A DNA stretch of 64,000 nucleotides from Variovorax sp. CF313 (GTDB taxonomy: Bacteria; Pseudomonadota; Gammaproteobacteria; Burkholderiales; Burkholderiaceae_C), in the NCBI RefSeq assembly GCF_000282635.1, contig NZ_AKIW01000042.1, positions 62,001 through 126,000 on the forward strand. The letters are read 5' to 3'. The position numbers were made by a program, and so were the translations under genes. A model generated the notes under the pieces. It ran no database searches and had not been told where the DNA came from. It was given only the letters and a program-made list of their open reading frames with translations. Shown here in pieces: positions 34,886-45,724 of this stretch. Every line of letters begins with the position of its first letter. Position 1 is the stretch's first letter.

Positions 34886-35842
34886 TCAGGAAGCCGCAGC
34901 GCGGCGCTGCCGGCGCGCGGCGAGATGCGAATGGAACTGGCCGACGATGCCCTTGCGGAACAGCATGACGACCAGCACGAAAACGACGCCCTGGATGATC
35001 AGCACCCATTCGGCGAACGAGGCGAGGTAGTTCTCCATCGACACGATGACGATCGAGCCGACGACCGGCCCGAGCAGCGTGTGCATGCCGCCGACGATGC
35101 AAATCAGCAGCGCTTCGCCCGAGGTGGCCCAGTGCACGTCGGTCAGCGAGGCGAGCTGGAACACCAGCACCTTGAGCGAACCGGCCAGCCCCGCCAGCCC
35201 GGCCGACAGCACGAAGGCCAGCAGCTTGTAGCGGTTGACGCGGTAGCCGAGCGATTGGGCGCGCGGCTCGTTGTCGCGGATGGCGCGAAGGATCTGGCCG
35301 AAGGGCGAATGCACCACGCGGTAGATCAGCCAGAAGCCGAACACGATCAGCGCCGCGACGAAGTAGTAGAGCACCAGGGTGTTCTGCAGCGAGAACAGGC
35401 CCAGCACCATCGGGCGCGCGATCTCCTGGATGCCGTCTTCCCCGCCGGTGAAGGGCATGCGCAGCGCAATGAAGTACACCAACTGCGCGAAAGCCAGCGT
35501 GATCATCGAGAAGTAGATGCCCTGGCGGCGAATGGCCAGCAGGCCCGTGACCAGCCCGACGAGCGCCGCCGTGGCCACGCCCGCGAGGATGCCCGCCATG
35601 CCGTCCCAGCCCCAGACCTTGACCGCGTGCGCCGTGACGTAGCCCGCGGTGCCGTAGAACATGGCGTGGCCGAAGGACAGCAGGCCCACATAGCCCACCA
35701 GCAGGTTGACCGAGGCGGCGAGCAGCGCGAAGCACATCAGCTTCATGAGGAACATCGGATAGACCGCGAAGGGCGCGATGGCGAGCGCCGCCAGGGCGGC
35801 TGCCAGCAATGCAATGTTCGTGCGGCGGTGGAGAGCGTCCAT
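34886..35842 (-). CDS. livM: Branched-chain amino acid-type ABC transporter permease LivM, 318 aa
   Basis: About eight to ten hydrophobic helices. The conserved LivM segment is VGYVGLLSFGHAMFYGTAGY near residue 50, and the EAA-like cytoplasmic loop FGQILRAIRDNEPRAQSLGY is near 200. It pairs with LivH as the second permease of a HAAT family importer. Substrate is set by the receptor gene in this operon rather than by homology, and HAAT systems also carry aromatic acids and other carboxylates. Inner membrane. Confidence 0.92.
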   Translation of the reverse strand: MDALHRRTNIALLAAALAALAIAPFAVYPMFLMKLMCFALLAASVNLLVGYVGLLSFGHAMFYGTAGYVTAHAVKVWGWDGMAGILAGVATAALVGLVTGLLAIRRQGIYFSMITLAFAQLVYFIALRMPFTGGEDGIQEIARPMVLGLFSLQNTLVLYYFVAALIVFGFWLIYRVVHSPFGQILRAIRDNEPRAQSLGYRVNRYKLLAFVLSAGLAGLAGSLKVLVFQLASLTDVHWATSGEALLICIVGGMHTLLGPVVGSIVIVSMENYLASFAEWVLIIQGVVFVLVVMLFRKGIVGQFHSHLAARRQRRAAAS

Positions 35843-35853
35843 GTCGGCTTTCT

Positions 35854-36735
35854 TCAGTAGGCGCGGCCGAACAGGCCGTGGGGGCGGACCGCGAGGACCA
35901 GGATCATCACGACGAAGATGACGACGCCGGCACCGTCCGGATAGAAGATCTTGGTGAGCCCTTCGATCGCGCCGAGGCCGAAGCCCGTGACGATCGAGCC
36001 GAGGATCGAGCCCATGCCGCCGATCACCACCACCGCGAACACCACGATGATCAGGTTCGAACCCATCAGCGGGCTCACCTGGTAGATGGGCGCGGCCATC
36101 ACGCCGCTGAGGCCGGCCAGGCCCACGCCGAGGCCGTAGGTCAGCATCAGCATGCGCGGCACGTTGATGCCGAAGGTGCGCACCAGCGGTGCGTTCTCGT
36201 TGGCGGCGCGCAGGTAGGCGCCGAGCTTCGTCTTCTCGATGAAGAACCAGGTGCCCATGCACACTGCCAGCGCGGCCACGATGACCCACACGCGGTACAT
36301 CGGCAGGAAGGTGACGCCCACGTCCAGGCCGCCCGACAGCGGGTTGGGGTAGGGCTGACCGCTCACGCCGAACTGCAGGCGGAACGCGCCCTCCATGAGC
36401 AAGGCGACGCCGAAGGTCAGCAGCAGCGCGTAGACATGGTCCAGCGTGTACAGGCGCCGCAGCATCCAGCGCTCGAACAGCAGCCCGAAGGCCGCCACCA
36501 CCAGCGGCGCGATGACGATCGCGCCCCAGTAGCCGATGCCCAGGTACTCCAGCAGCCCCCAGGTGACGAAGGCGCCCAGCATGTACTGCGCGCCGTGCGC
36601 GAAGTTCACCACGCGCAGCAGCCCGAAGATGATCGACAGCCCCAGGCTCATCAGCGCGTAGAAGGCGCCGTTGATGAGTCCGACCATCAGCTGCCCGATC
36701 AGTGCCGCCGGGGGAATTCCGAGTAGCCCGTCCAT
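35854..36735 (-). CDS. livH: Branched-chain amino acid-type ABC transporter permease LivH, 293 aa
   Basis: Begins MDGLLGIPPAALIGQLMVGLI and contains GAFYALMSLGLSIIFGLLRVVNFAHG, the hallmark of LivH, plus the loop LRAANENAPLVRTFGI that contacts the ATPase. About eight membrane helices. It is 31 bases after livF and 11 before livM in the same transcript. Confidence 0.93.
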   Translation of the reverse strand: MDGLLGIPPAALIGQLMVGLINGAFYALMSLGLSIIFGLLRVVNFAHGAQYMLGAFVTWGLLEYLGIGYWGAIVIAPLVVAAFGLLFERWMLRRLYTLDHVYALLLTFGVALLMEGAFRLQFGVSGQPYPNPLSGGLDVGVTFLPMYRVWVIVAALAVCMGTWFFIEKTKLGAYLRAANENAPLVRTFGINVPRMLMLTYGLGVGLAGLSGVMAAPIYQVSPLMGSNLIIVVFAVVVIGGMGSILGSIVTGFGLGAIEGLTKIFYPDGAGVVIFVVMILVLAVRPHGLFGRAY

Positions 36736-36766
36736 CTTGTGGTGTGTCCTGCGTTGGTTGCTTTGC

Positions 36767-37487
<721 letters not shown>

Positions 37488-37495
<8 letters not shown>

Positions 37496-38237
37496 GCGCG
37501 CCCCCCACATAGGCTTCGATCACGCGGGCGTCGCGCGACACCTCGTCGTAACTGCCTTCGGCCAGCACCTGGCCGGCCTGCAGCACGGTCACGCGGTCGC
37601 ACAGCGCCTCGATGACCTTCATGTTGTGCTCGACCATCAGCACGGTGCGGCCCTTGGCCGCATCGCGGATCAGCTCGACCACGGGGCCGATGTCCTCGTG
37701 GCCGAGGCCGGCCATGGGCTCGTCGAGCAGGATCATCTCGGGGTCCATCGCGATGGTGGTGGCGAGCTCCAGTGCGCGCTTGCGGCCATAGGGCAGTTCG
37801 CCGGCCATCGTGTCGCGCCAGTGCGCGAGGCCCACGCGCTCCAACAGTTCCATGGCGCGCGCGTCCAGGCTGCGCAGCACGCGCACGTTGCGCCAGAAGG
37901 CGAAGCTGCCGCCGGCCTTCTTCTGCAGCGCGACGCGCACGTTCTCCAGCACCGTCATCTGGCCGAACACGGCCGAGATCTGGAACGAGCGCACCAGGCC
38001 GGCCATGGCCACCGAGGCCGGGTCGCTGCGAGAGATGTCGCGGCCGTTGAAGGTCACGCGCCCGGTGCTCGGCCGCAGGAAGGTGGTCAGCAGGTTGAAG
38101 CAGGTGGTCTTGCCCGCGCCATTGGGGCCGATCAGCGCATGTACGGAATGCCGGCGCACGCGCAGGTCGACGTTCTTCACGGCGAAGAAGCCGCTGAACT
38201 GCCGGCTGAGCTGGTGCGCTTCGAGGATGGTGTCCAT
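37488..38237 (-). CDS. livG: ABC transporter ATP-binding protein LivG, 249 aa
   Basis: Walker A GPNGAGKTTCFNLL, the long LivG insert with RSFQISAVFGQMTVLENVRVAL, Walker B MILLDEPMAGL and C-terminal AEGSYDEVSRDARVIEAYVGG. The signature region is degenerate: GELPYGRKRALELATTI, as is normal in LivG. It forms the ATPase heterodimer with LivF. Confidence 0.93.
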
Positions 38238-38257
38238 GGCGTGGGCGGGCCCGGTGT

Positions 38258-39010
38258 TCAGAGAAAGGCGTGCGTCACGCCGCCGTCGACCAGCAGCGAT
38301 TCGCCGGTGATGAAGCTGCTGTCGGACGAGGCGAGGAAGCAGGCGGCCTTGGCCACGTCGTCCACCGCGCCGAGCCGCTTCATCGGCGTCTTGGCCAGGC
38401 GGATCTTGGTCTTTTCGGGTGTCAGGTTGATCTTCACGCCTTCGGTCTCGATCGAGCCCGGGCAGATCGCGTTGACGCGGATGCCGCGCGGCCCGAGGTC
38501 GACCGCTGCCGAGCGCGTGAGGCCCAGCACGCCGGCCTTCACGCCGCAGTACAGCATGCCCTCGGGCAGGCCGAGGTAGGCCGCCGACGAGGCGATGTTG
38601 ACGATGCTGCCGCCTTCGCCCATGGCCTCGGCCGCGACCTGGATGCCCCAGGCCACCGAGTTGAAGCCGGTGCCGACCATGCGCTCGAGCATCTCGGGCG
38701 TGATGGCCTCGATGGGGCCGTAGCGCACCCAGATCGCGTTGTTCACCAGGATGTCGAAGCGGCCGAACTGCTGCTTCAGCGCCGGGATGGACTGGGCGAA
38801 GGTGTCGCGGCGCGCCACGTCGCCACCGAAGGCCACGGCGTGGCCGCCTTGGGCCTTGATGGATTCGGCGGCCTCGCGCGCCAGGTCTTCCTGCCGGTCG
38901 AGCACGCCCACCACGGCGCCTTCGGCCGCCAGGGCGTCCGAGATGGCGCGGCCGATGCCGCGTGCACCGCCGGTGACCAGCGCCACCTTGCCTTCGAAAC
39001 GTCGTGTCAT
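38258..39010 (-). CDS. Short-chain dehydrogenase/reductase, 250 aa
   Basis: MTRRFEGKVALVTGGARGIG start, with NNAIWV replacing the usual NNAG, catalytic Ser in NIASSAAYL and YCGVK as the Tyr/Lys pair, ending SLLVDGGVTHAFL. VVGVLDRQ at the end of beta-2 carries the Asp expected for NAD. It lies between the lactonase and livG. The substrate is unknown; the operon would fit oxidation of a hydroxy group on a ring or hydroxy acid. Confidence 0.89.
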   Translation of the reverse strand: MTRRFEGKVALVTGGARGIGRAISDALAAEGAVVGVLDRQEDLAREAAESIKAQGGHAVAFGGDVARRDTFAQSIPALKQQFGRFDILVNNAIWVRYGPIEAITPEMLERMVGTGFNSVAWGIQVAAEAMGEGGSIVNIASSAAYLGLPEGMLYCGVKAGVLGLTRSAAVDLGPRGIRVNAICPGSIETEGVKINLTPEKTKIRLAKTPMKRLGAVDDVAKAACFLASSDSSFITGESLLVDGGVTHAFL

Positions 39011-39023
39011 GTTGTCTGCCTTG

Positions 39024-39911
39024 TCAGATGCGGGGAGGGAGGTCGGCGAAGCGGGACTCCTCGAGCCCGCGCACGCCGACACCATGGATGGCGAACACCG
39101 CGCCCGCGTCCGGATGGTCGCTGCGCAGCAGGTTGCCGCTGTTGCTGATCGACGTGAGGTAGATCACGTCGAGCCCGGGGCCGCCGAAGCAGGGGCAGGA
39201 GACGTAGGTCACCGGCAGCTGGATGGTGCGCTCGAGCCGGCCTTCGGGCGTGAAGCGCGCGAGCTGGCCGGCCTGCACCAGCGCCACCCACAGGTGGCCT
39301 TCGGCATCGACGGTGGCGCCGTCGGGCACCGAGCCGAGTGGCAGGGTATCGACCAGCACTTCGCTCGCGCCGGCTGCGCCGGTGGCCGTGTCGTAGGGAT
39401 AGCGGCGGATCTGGTGCGTGTGGCTGTCCGCGAAGTAGAGCCAGCGGCCGTCCGGGCTGAAGCAGGTGGCATTGGCAACCGCGATGCCGGTGTCCAGCGT
39501 CTTCACTGCCCCGCCGGCCGTCAATTGGTAAAGCGCGCCTTCGGGCTCGGCGCGGCCCAGGGTCATCGAGCCGACGACGAAGCGGCCGGCGCGGTCGGTA
39601 CGGCCGTCGTTCAGGCGCATGCAATCGGCCGCATGCGTGACGCCCGCGTCCATGGGCACGATCGCGCCACTGTCGGGGTCGAGCAGCCAGAAGTCGTGTT
39701 CCAGCGCCAGCAGCAGGCGGCCGCTCTCGCACAGCGCGATCGAGCCGATGTGCTGCGGCGCATGCCACTCGGCGCTGGCGCCGGTGGCGGGCGTGTGGCG
39801 GCGCACGCGTTGCGCGCGGCCGTCGATCCAGTAGAGCGACTGGCTGCGCGCGTCCCACAGCGGGCATTCGCCGAGCAGGTCGCGCCGGGGCTCGAGGATG
39901 TCGATCTGCAT
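39024..39911 (-). CDS. SMP-30/gluconolactonase family lactonase, 295 aa
   Basis: Six-bladed propeller family starting with LGECPLWDARSQSLYWIDG, where the Glu is a metal ligand. Further ligands are in DCMRLNDGRTDRAGRF (Asn/Asp) and SVPDGATVDAEGHLWVAL (Asp). Metal-dependent hydrolysis of lactones is the known activity of the family. In this cluster, where a Baeyer-Villiger-type enzyme would make lactones, ring opening of that product is an attractive role, though sugar lactones are also possible. 14 bases after the receptor gene and 13 before the SDR. Confidence 0.86.
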   Translation of the reverse strand: MQIDILEPRRDLLGECPLWDARSQSLYWIDGRAQRVRRHTPATGASAEWHAPQHIGSIALCESGRLLLALEHDFWLLDPDSGAIVPMDAGVTHAADCMRLNDGRTDRAGRFVVGSMTLGRAEPEGALYQLTAGGAVKTLDTGIAVANATCFSPDGRWLYFADSHTHQIRRYPYDTATGAAGASEVLVDTLPLGSVPDGATVDAEGHLWVALVQAGQLARFTPEGRLERTIQLPVTYVSCPCFGGPGLDVIYLTSISNSGNLLRSDHPDAGAVFAIHGVGVRGLEESRFADLPPRI

Positions 39912-39925
39912 GCCCACCGTACCGC

Positions 39926-41155
39926 TCACTTGCCCTTGATGAAGTCGCAGCTGCTCTCGGCCAGCGGACGCCAGGTCTGTTCGGGCGGGATCTCGGCGCG
40001 CACTGCGTAGTAGTCGTTCGCACCCTTCGACTCGGCCGGCTTCTTCACCTGCACGGCATACACCGGGCGCAGCGCCTGGCCGTCCTCGCGGATCTTGATG
40101 TCCTTCGAGAAGAAATCGTTGATCGGCGTGGCCTTCATCTTCGCCGCGACCGTGGCGCCGTCGTCGGTGCCGGCGGCCTTGACCGCATTCAGGTAGTGCA
40201 TGGTCGCGCTGTAGGCGCCAGCGTGAATATAGGTTGGCACCACGCCCTTGTTGCGCGCCATGAAGCGCTTCGACCATTCGCGCGAGGCGTCGTCGCGGTC
40301 CCAGTAGAACGGCACCGTGAGCTGCAGGCCCTGGGCCACGTCCAGGCCCATGGCCGACACGCTGTTGATGGTCATGCCGAACACCGACACCATCTGGCCG
40401 TTGCGCGTGAGCTTGTACTCGGCCGCCTGCTTCAGCGCGTTCGACAGGTCGAGGCCGGCGTTGAGGATGACGATGGCCTGCGCGCCGCTGGACTGCGCCT
40501 GCAGCAGGTACGACGAGAAGTCGGTGGCGCCCAGCGGATGCTTGACCGAGCCCACCACCTTGCCGCCGGCGGCCTGGATGAACTTGGTGGCGTCGTCCTG
40601 GAAGGCCTGGCCGAAGGCGTAGTCCACGGTGATGAAGTAGAAGCTCTTCACGCCCTGCTTCATCAGGCTTTGCACGCCCGCCTTGGGCAGCGCATAGGTG
40701 TCCGTGAGGAACTGGAAGTTCATCGGCGAGCACGACTTGTTGGTGAGCTCCGCGCTCACCGTGCCGGCAATCAGGTACGGCTTCTTGCGCTCCTTGAGCA
40801 GCGACGAGACCCCCAGCGCGATCGACGAGGCCGAGCCGCCGACGATGGTGTCGACCTTCTCGGTGTCCAGCCACTTGCGCGCGATGTTCAGGCCCACGTC
40901 GGGCTTGTTCTGGTCGTCGGCCACCAGCACCTCGACGGGCTTGCCGAGCACCTTGCCGCCGAAGTCCTCGACCGCCATCTTCACGGCCAGCGAAGAGCCG
41001 GGGCCGCCATTGCCCGAGTAGGGGCCGGTCTGGTCGGCCATGACGCCGATGCGCACGACGTCGTCGCTGATGGTGTTCGGGGTGCCTTGCGCAGCAGCCG
41101 CCGCGCAGGCGAGAAGGATGGCCGCAGAGGCCGCGAGCCGGAATCGATGTTGCAT
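39926..41155 (-). CDS. Liv-type ABC transporter substrate-binding protein, 409 aa
   Basis: Start at ATG 41155, giving a clean signal peptide (RLAASAAILLACAAAAAQG); longer frames add polar residues. The mature protein has VRIGVMADQTGPYSGNGGPG and ALKQAAEYKLTRNGQMV, typical of the Peripla_BP_6 (LivK) family. It belongs to the subgroup found with aromatic or alicyclic acid catabolic genes rather than the leucine-binding group. Periplasmic; delivers substrate to LivHM. It starts 93 bases after the acyl-CoA ligase and ends 14 bases before the lactonase. Confidence 0.9.
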   Translation of the reverse strand: MQHRFRLAASAAILLACAAAAAQGTPNTISDDVVRIGVMADQTGPYSGNGGPGSSLAVKMAVEDFGGKVLGKPVEVLVADDQNKPDVGLNIARKWLDTEKVDTIVGGSASSIALGVSSLLKERKKPYLIAGTVSAELTNKSCSPMNFQFLTDTYALPKAGVQSLMKQGVKSFYFITVDYAFGQAFQDDATKFIQAAGGKVVGSVKHPLGATDFSSYLLQAQSSGAQAIVILNAGLDLSNALKQAAEYKLTRNGQMVSVFGMTINSVSAMGLDVAQGLQLTVPFYWDRDDASREWSKRFMARNKGVVPTYIHAGAYSATMHYLNAVKAAGTDDGATVAAKMKATPINDFFSKDIKIREDGQALRPVYAVQVKKPAESKGANDYYAVRAEIPPEQTWRPLAESSCDFIKGK

Positions 41156-41248
41156 GCTTGTCTCTCCATTGTTTTCAGGGTTGCTGTCGCGTGAACTCGG
41201 CCGCAGCACCGGCGGGCGTCGGGGGCGCGTTTGGGGGGCGCCCGAACC

Positions 41249-42904
<1,656 letters not shown>

Positions 42905-42961
42905 TCGTTGTCTCGCGTCTCTGGTTCTGTGGTCTCGGCCGCCGGCCTCGATGCTTGTTTT

Positions 42962-43017
42962 TACATGCCGGCCGGTAAGTTAATTCATGCTAGCAGTTTT
43001 GGCTGACAGCCACAACG
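42962..43017 (-). promoter_or_regulatory. Promoter and TetR operator, site C (acyl-CoA ligase/Liv operon)
   Basis: Reading the - strand: -35 TTGTGG (43015-43010), 17-base spacer, -10 TAGCAT (42992-42987), then the operator ACTTACCGGCCGGCATGT (42980-42963) over the expected transcription start. The 56-base block is 52/56 identical to that upstream of the M20 gene. A repressor bound here would block initiation. Confidence 0.65.
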
Positions 43018-43060
43018 CGGGTGGGTCGGGGGAAACCCGGGGATCAGCCGTCGGCTGTCT

Positions 43061-44398
43061 TCAAGGCGACGTGCCGTTGGCACGCGTCATCTGGGCGAGG
43101 GTTGCGCTGGTCAGCGCGCGCACGCCGATGCGCATGGCCGACTCGTCGATGGTGAACAGCGGCGAGTGGTTCGTCGGACCCGCGCGGTCCGGATAGGGCG
43201 AGGCGTTGAGGATCCAGAAGACCACCGGGATGCCCGTGGCGCCGAACGCGCCGAAGTCCTCGGAGCCCATCGACGGCAGGATTTCCGCGACCTTGTCCTT
43301 GCCCGCCGCGGCCTTCAGGCCATCGACCAGCGCCAGGGTGGACGGTACGTCGTTGACCAGCACGCCATAGCCGCCGCCGGTGTCGATGCGCACGTCGGCC
43401 TTCACGCCATAGCTGGCTGCGATGTGCTCGGCCTTCATGCGGATCTGCTCGTGGGCCGTCTTCTGGTTCTGCGCCGACAGCGCGCGCACCGTGCCGGAGA
43501 GTTCGGCGGTCTCGGGCAGGATGTTGAAGCGGTTGCCGCTTTGCAGCATGCCCACCGTGACCACGGTGGCGCCGCCGTCAATGGTCGGGTTGGTGCGATG
43601 GCTCACGATGTTCTGCAGGCCCAGCGTGATCTCCGCCGCCGCCAGCATCGGCGAGTTGGCGGCCCAGGGCGCGGCGCCGTGTCCGCCCGCACCGCTGAGC
43701 TTGATGTTGAACACGTCGATGCTGGCAAGCATCGCGCCCGACCGGTAGGAGATCGAACCCTTGGGCGACTGCGAGCCGATGTGCTGGCCCAGCACCACGT
43801 CAACCTTGGGGTCGTCGAGCACGCCCGCCTTGACCATGGCCAGCGCGCCGCTCGGGCGGTCGCCGGGGCCGATCTCCTCCGCCGGCTGGAACAGGAACAC
43901 CACCGTGCCGGGCAATTCGGCGCGCATGGCCGAGAACGCCTGCGCCGCGCCCAGCAGCATCGCCACGTGGGTGTCGTGGCCGCAGACGTGCGCCACCGAC
44001 ACCTCCTGGCCACGCCACACGGCCTTGGCCTTCGAGCGGAACGGCAGGTCGTTGCGCTCCTCGACGGGAAGGGCATCCATGTCGGCGCGCAGCGCCACCA
44101 CCGGGCCGGGCTTGCCGCCGCGAAGCACCGCCTTGATACCGGTTCCGGCGATGCCGGTCTGCACTTCGATGCCGGGAATCTTCGCCAGGACTGCGGCGAT
44201 GTACCTGGCCGTCTCGACCTCTTCGTAGGCCAGCTCGGGGTGCTGGTGGATATGCCGGCGCCATGCGATCACGTTGGGCTCCGCGGCATCGGACAGGGCG
44301 AGCGCACGATCGAGCAAGGGTTGCGGCGTCGCCGCCGAAGCCATGGCCGACACGATGCCCATCGCGGCCGCACACAGGGTTTGTTTGAAGAGTCGCAT
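43061..44398 (-). CDS. M20 family amidohydrolase with signal peptide, 445 aa
   Basis: Residues 1-23 form a Sec signal (MRLFKQTLCAAAMGIVSAMA), so the enzyme should be periplasmic. The M20D metal and catalytic motifs are present: HQHPELAYEE, ALRADMDALPVEE, HVCGHDTHVAMLLGAA, FLFQPAEEIGPGD and the late MGSEDFG. Relatives are N-acyl-amino-acid amidohydrolases and hippurate hydrolases. It probably frees a carboxylic acid from an amino acid conjugate outside the inner membrane; the shared promoter with the acyl-CoA ligase supports sequential use. Monocistronic under site D. Confidence 0.88.
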   Translation of the reverse strand: MRLFKQTLCAAAMGIVSAMASAATPQPLLDRALALSDAAEPNVIAWRRHIHQHPELAYEEVETARYIAAVLAKIPGIEVQTGIAGTGIKAVLRGGKPGPVVALRADMDALPVEERNDLPFRSKAKAVWRGQEVSVAHVCGHDTHVAMLLGAAQAFSAMRAELPGTVVFLFQPAEEIGPGDRPSGALAMVKAGVLDDPKVDVVLGQHIGSQSPKGSISYRSGAMLASIDVFNIKLSGAGGHGAAPWAANSPMLAAAEITLGLQNIVSHRTNPTIDGGATVVTVGMLQSGNRFNILPETAELSGTVRALSAQNQKTAHEQIRMKAEHIAASYGVKADVRIDTGGGYGVLVNDVPSTLALVDGLKAAAGKDKVAEILPSMGSEDFGAFGATGIPVVFWILNASPYPDRAGPTNHSPLFTIDESAMRIGVRALTSATLAQMTRANGTSP

Positions 44399-44450
44399 GG
44401 GGGTGCCTTGTTGTGGTGCGCCACGGGCCGCCGAGGCTGGAGATTTGTTT

Positions 44451-44506
44451 TACATGCCGGCCGGTAAGTTAATTGATGCTAGCAGTTTCGGCCGATAGCC
44501 ACAACG
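44451..44506 (-). promoter_or_regulatory. Promoter and TetR operator, site D (M20 hydrolase gene)
   Basis: Same architecture as site C: -35 TTGTGG (44504-44499), 17-base spacer, -10 TAGCAT (44481-44476), operator ACTTACCGGCCGGCATGT (44469-44452), about 55-70 bases before the M20 start. Four substitutions separate it from site C, none in the operator or the -10 and -35 hexamers. Confidence 0.65.
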
Positions 44507-44563
44507 AAGGGAGCGGGGGAAAGCGAGGGGAGCAGCAGGCCGCTGTCTGCTCGTGGGTTTTCG

Positions 44564-44599
44564 CCGGGGCACGAGCGCGAAGCAGCCCGCGCCCCGGCA
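44564..44599 (-). terminator. Hairpin after the Pro/Ala-repeat protein gene
   Basis: On the - strand GCCGGGGC pairs with GCCCCGGC across a 20-base loop, starting 10 bases after the stop and followed by GAAAACCC. The stem is strong, but there is no U-run, so intrinsic termination is only plausible. Confidence 0.4.
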
Positions 44600-44608
44600 T
44601 TGCGACGT

Positions 44609-44989
44609 TCAGCAGGCCTTGCCGTGGGCTGCGTGAGCGCCCTTGGCCTTCGCGTCGGCCTCCGACATGTACGAGCCATGCTTCGTCTTGCCGAAGTACT
44701 TGTCGGTCGCGCAGTGATAGACCTTGCCGTTGACCCAGACCTGGCCTGCGGCAGGTGCTGCTGCCGTGGTGGTCGTTGCGGGTTTGGCCGCGGGCGCTGC
44801 GGCTGCGGGTGCTGCGGCCGCGGGCGCCGCGGCCGGTGCCGGTGCTGGTGCTGGTGCTGGTGCTGGTGCTGGTGCCATTTTTGCAGCGGGAGCGGGGCTC
44901 GTCGTTGCTGCTGCTGCCGGTGGCTGCTGCGCAAAGACCGAAGCGGTGAAGACAGTTCCGGCAGCCAACAGGATCAGGGCTTTTTTCAT
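44609..44989 (-). CDS. Secreted Pro/Ala-repeat protein, 126 aa
   Basis: [20 protein letters not shown] is a clear Sec signal peptide cleaved after VFA. The middle (about 30-80) is an Ala/Pro-rich linker with APAPAP runs encoded by hexanucleotide repeats. The C-terminal ~45 residues form a small conserved domain, [39 protein letters not shown], ending HGKAC, with two Cys that could pair. Such C-terminal domains occur in periplasmic or surface proteins of beta-proteobacteria; no activity is known to me. Ribosome-binding site GAGGTG. The linker may span periplasm or peptidoglycan. Confidence 0.75.
   Translation of the reverse strand: MKKALILLAAGTVFTASVFAQQPPAAAATTSPAPAAKMAPAPAPAPAPAPAPAAAPAAAAPAAAAPAAKPATTTTAAAPAAGQVWVNGKVYHCATDKYFGKTKHGSYMSEADAKAKGAHAAHGKAC
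44835..44876. repeat. Seven hexanucleotide GGTGCY tandem repeats inside a coding region
   Basis: Seven direct copies of GGTGCT or GGTGCC. On the coding (-) strand each encodes Pro-Ala or Ala-Pro. Six-base units keep frame when the copy number changes, so length variation of the linker between strains is expected. Confidence 0.9.
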
Positions 44990-45252
44990 GATTGCACCTC
45001 AAGGGTCACACGAAAACACGTGCATGTGGCTGTCAACGTCCTCGCCGCATGTCGGTTGACTCTTCGGCCATGCCATCGGAGGCGACGAGCTCCAGACAGG
45101 GACGCATTTCACGATTGTCAGAACTGAACTTGCTCAGTTTGCAAAGAGGATGGGTCCGGAGATTCACCCGATGCCAACCTTGAAGTATCTCGAATACCAA
45201 GGAACTATTTCCTTGGGGGGCCAACGTCGCGGCGCCTATCCTCGGCGCCCTC

Positions 45253-45498
45253 ATGAGCGTCACACAACAGCTACAGCTTCTCGTCAAACTGCCCGATGGC
45301 TGGTCGAGCCGCATCGATATCCAGCGGACCACGAACGGCCGCTACGCCGGCGTTGCCGAGCTGAGCCTTCGCGGGCTCAAGCAGGGAGTGCTCGTATTCA
45401 TGCAGCAGCCCACGCTGGAAGCGGCAGTGGAGCGCGTGAGGCTTCGCGCCAGCCAGTTCGCGAGGGCGCGGCTTTTCTTGCCGAGTGCCCGGTCGTAG
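45253..45498 (+). CDS. Hypothetical protein, 81 aa
   Basis: Reads MSVTQQLQLLVKLPDGWSSR, then IDIQRTTNGRYAGVAELSLRG and a basic helical C-terminus. Third positions are G/C-biased, which supports coding, but there is no recognisable ribosome-binding site before ATG 45253. No family recognised, no signal peptide. A weak hairpin (CCGCA/TGCGG with T-rich tail) follows near 45502-45540. Confidence 0.45.
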   Translation: MSVTQQLQLLVKLPDGWSSRIDIQRTTNGRYAGVAELSLRGLKQGVLVFMQQPTLEAAVERVRLRASQFARARLFLPSARS

Positions 45499-45616
45499 AT
45501 GCCGCACGACCGAGCAATGCCTTGCGGGTTGGGTTTTTCTATCCTGCACATGAGAATTCCCAACCCACGAACGCACAGCCACGCGGCACCATGGAGCCTC
45601 ATTGAAGGAGAACGCC

Positions 45617-45694
45617 ATGAAGGCATTCAGGAAGTTCGTTGGCGGCGTCATCTCTATCGCCGGAGCCGTGGTGCTGGTGGCTCAGCACCTGTGA
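45617..45694 (+). CDS. Predicted 25-aa single-pass membrane peptide
   Basis: ATG 45617 sits after GAAGGAGAACGCC, an excellent ribosome-binding site. The 25 residues MKAFRKFVGGVISIAGAVVL plus VAQHL form a positively charged N-terminus followed by one hydrophobic helix, the usual shape of small inner-membrane regulatory peptides. Stop at 45692-45694, then a short CGGGC/GCCCG hairpin before the convergent DipZ gene. Expression is likely from the strong site; function unknown. Confidence 0.55.
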   Translation: MKAFRKFVGGVISIAGAVVLVAQHL

Positions 45695-45724
45695 AACGGG
45701 CACGCGCCCGCTGCCGCGAAGCAC

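Noticed and set aside
45122..45139. AACTGA-ACTTGC-TCAGTT inverted repeat in the gap between the Pro/Ala protein and the 81-aa gene
   Set aside because: Only 6-bp arms with no adjacent promoter elements that I can define.
45502..45540. CCGCA/TGCGG hairpin followed by a T-rich tail after the 81-aa gene
   Set aside because: A 5-bp stem with a loop of about 17 bases is too weak to list as a terminator.
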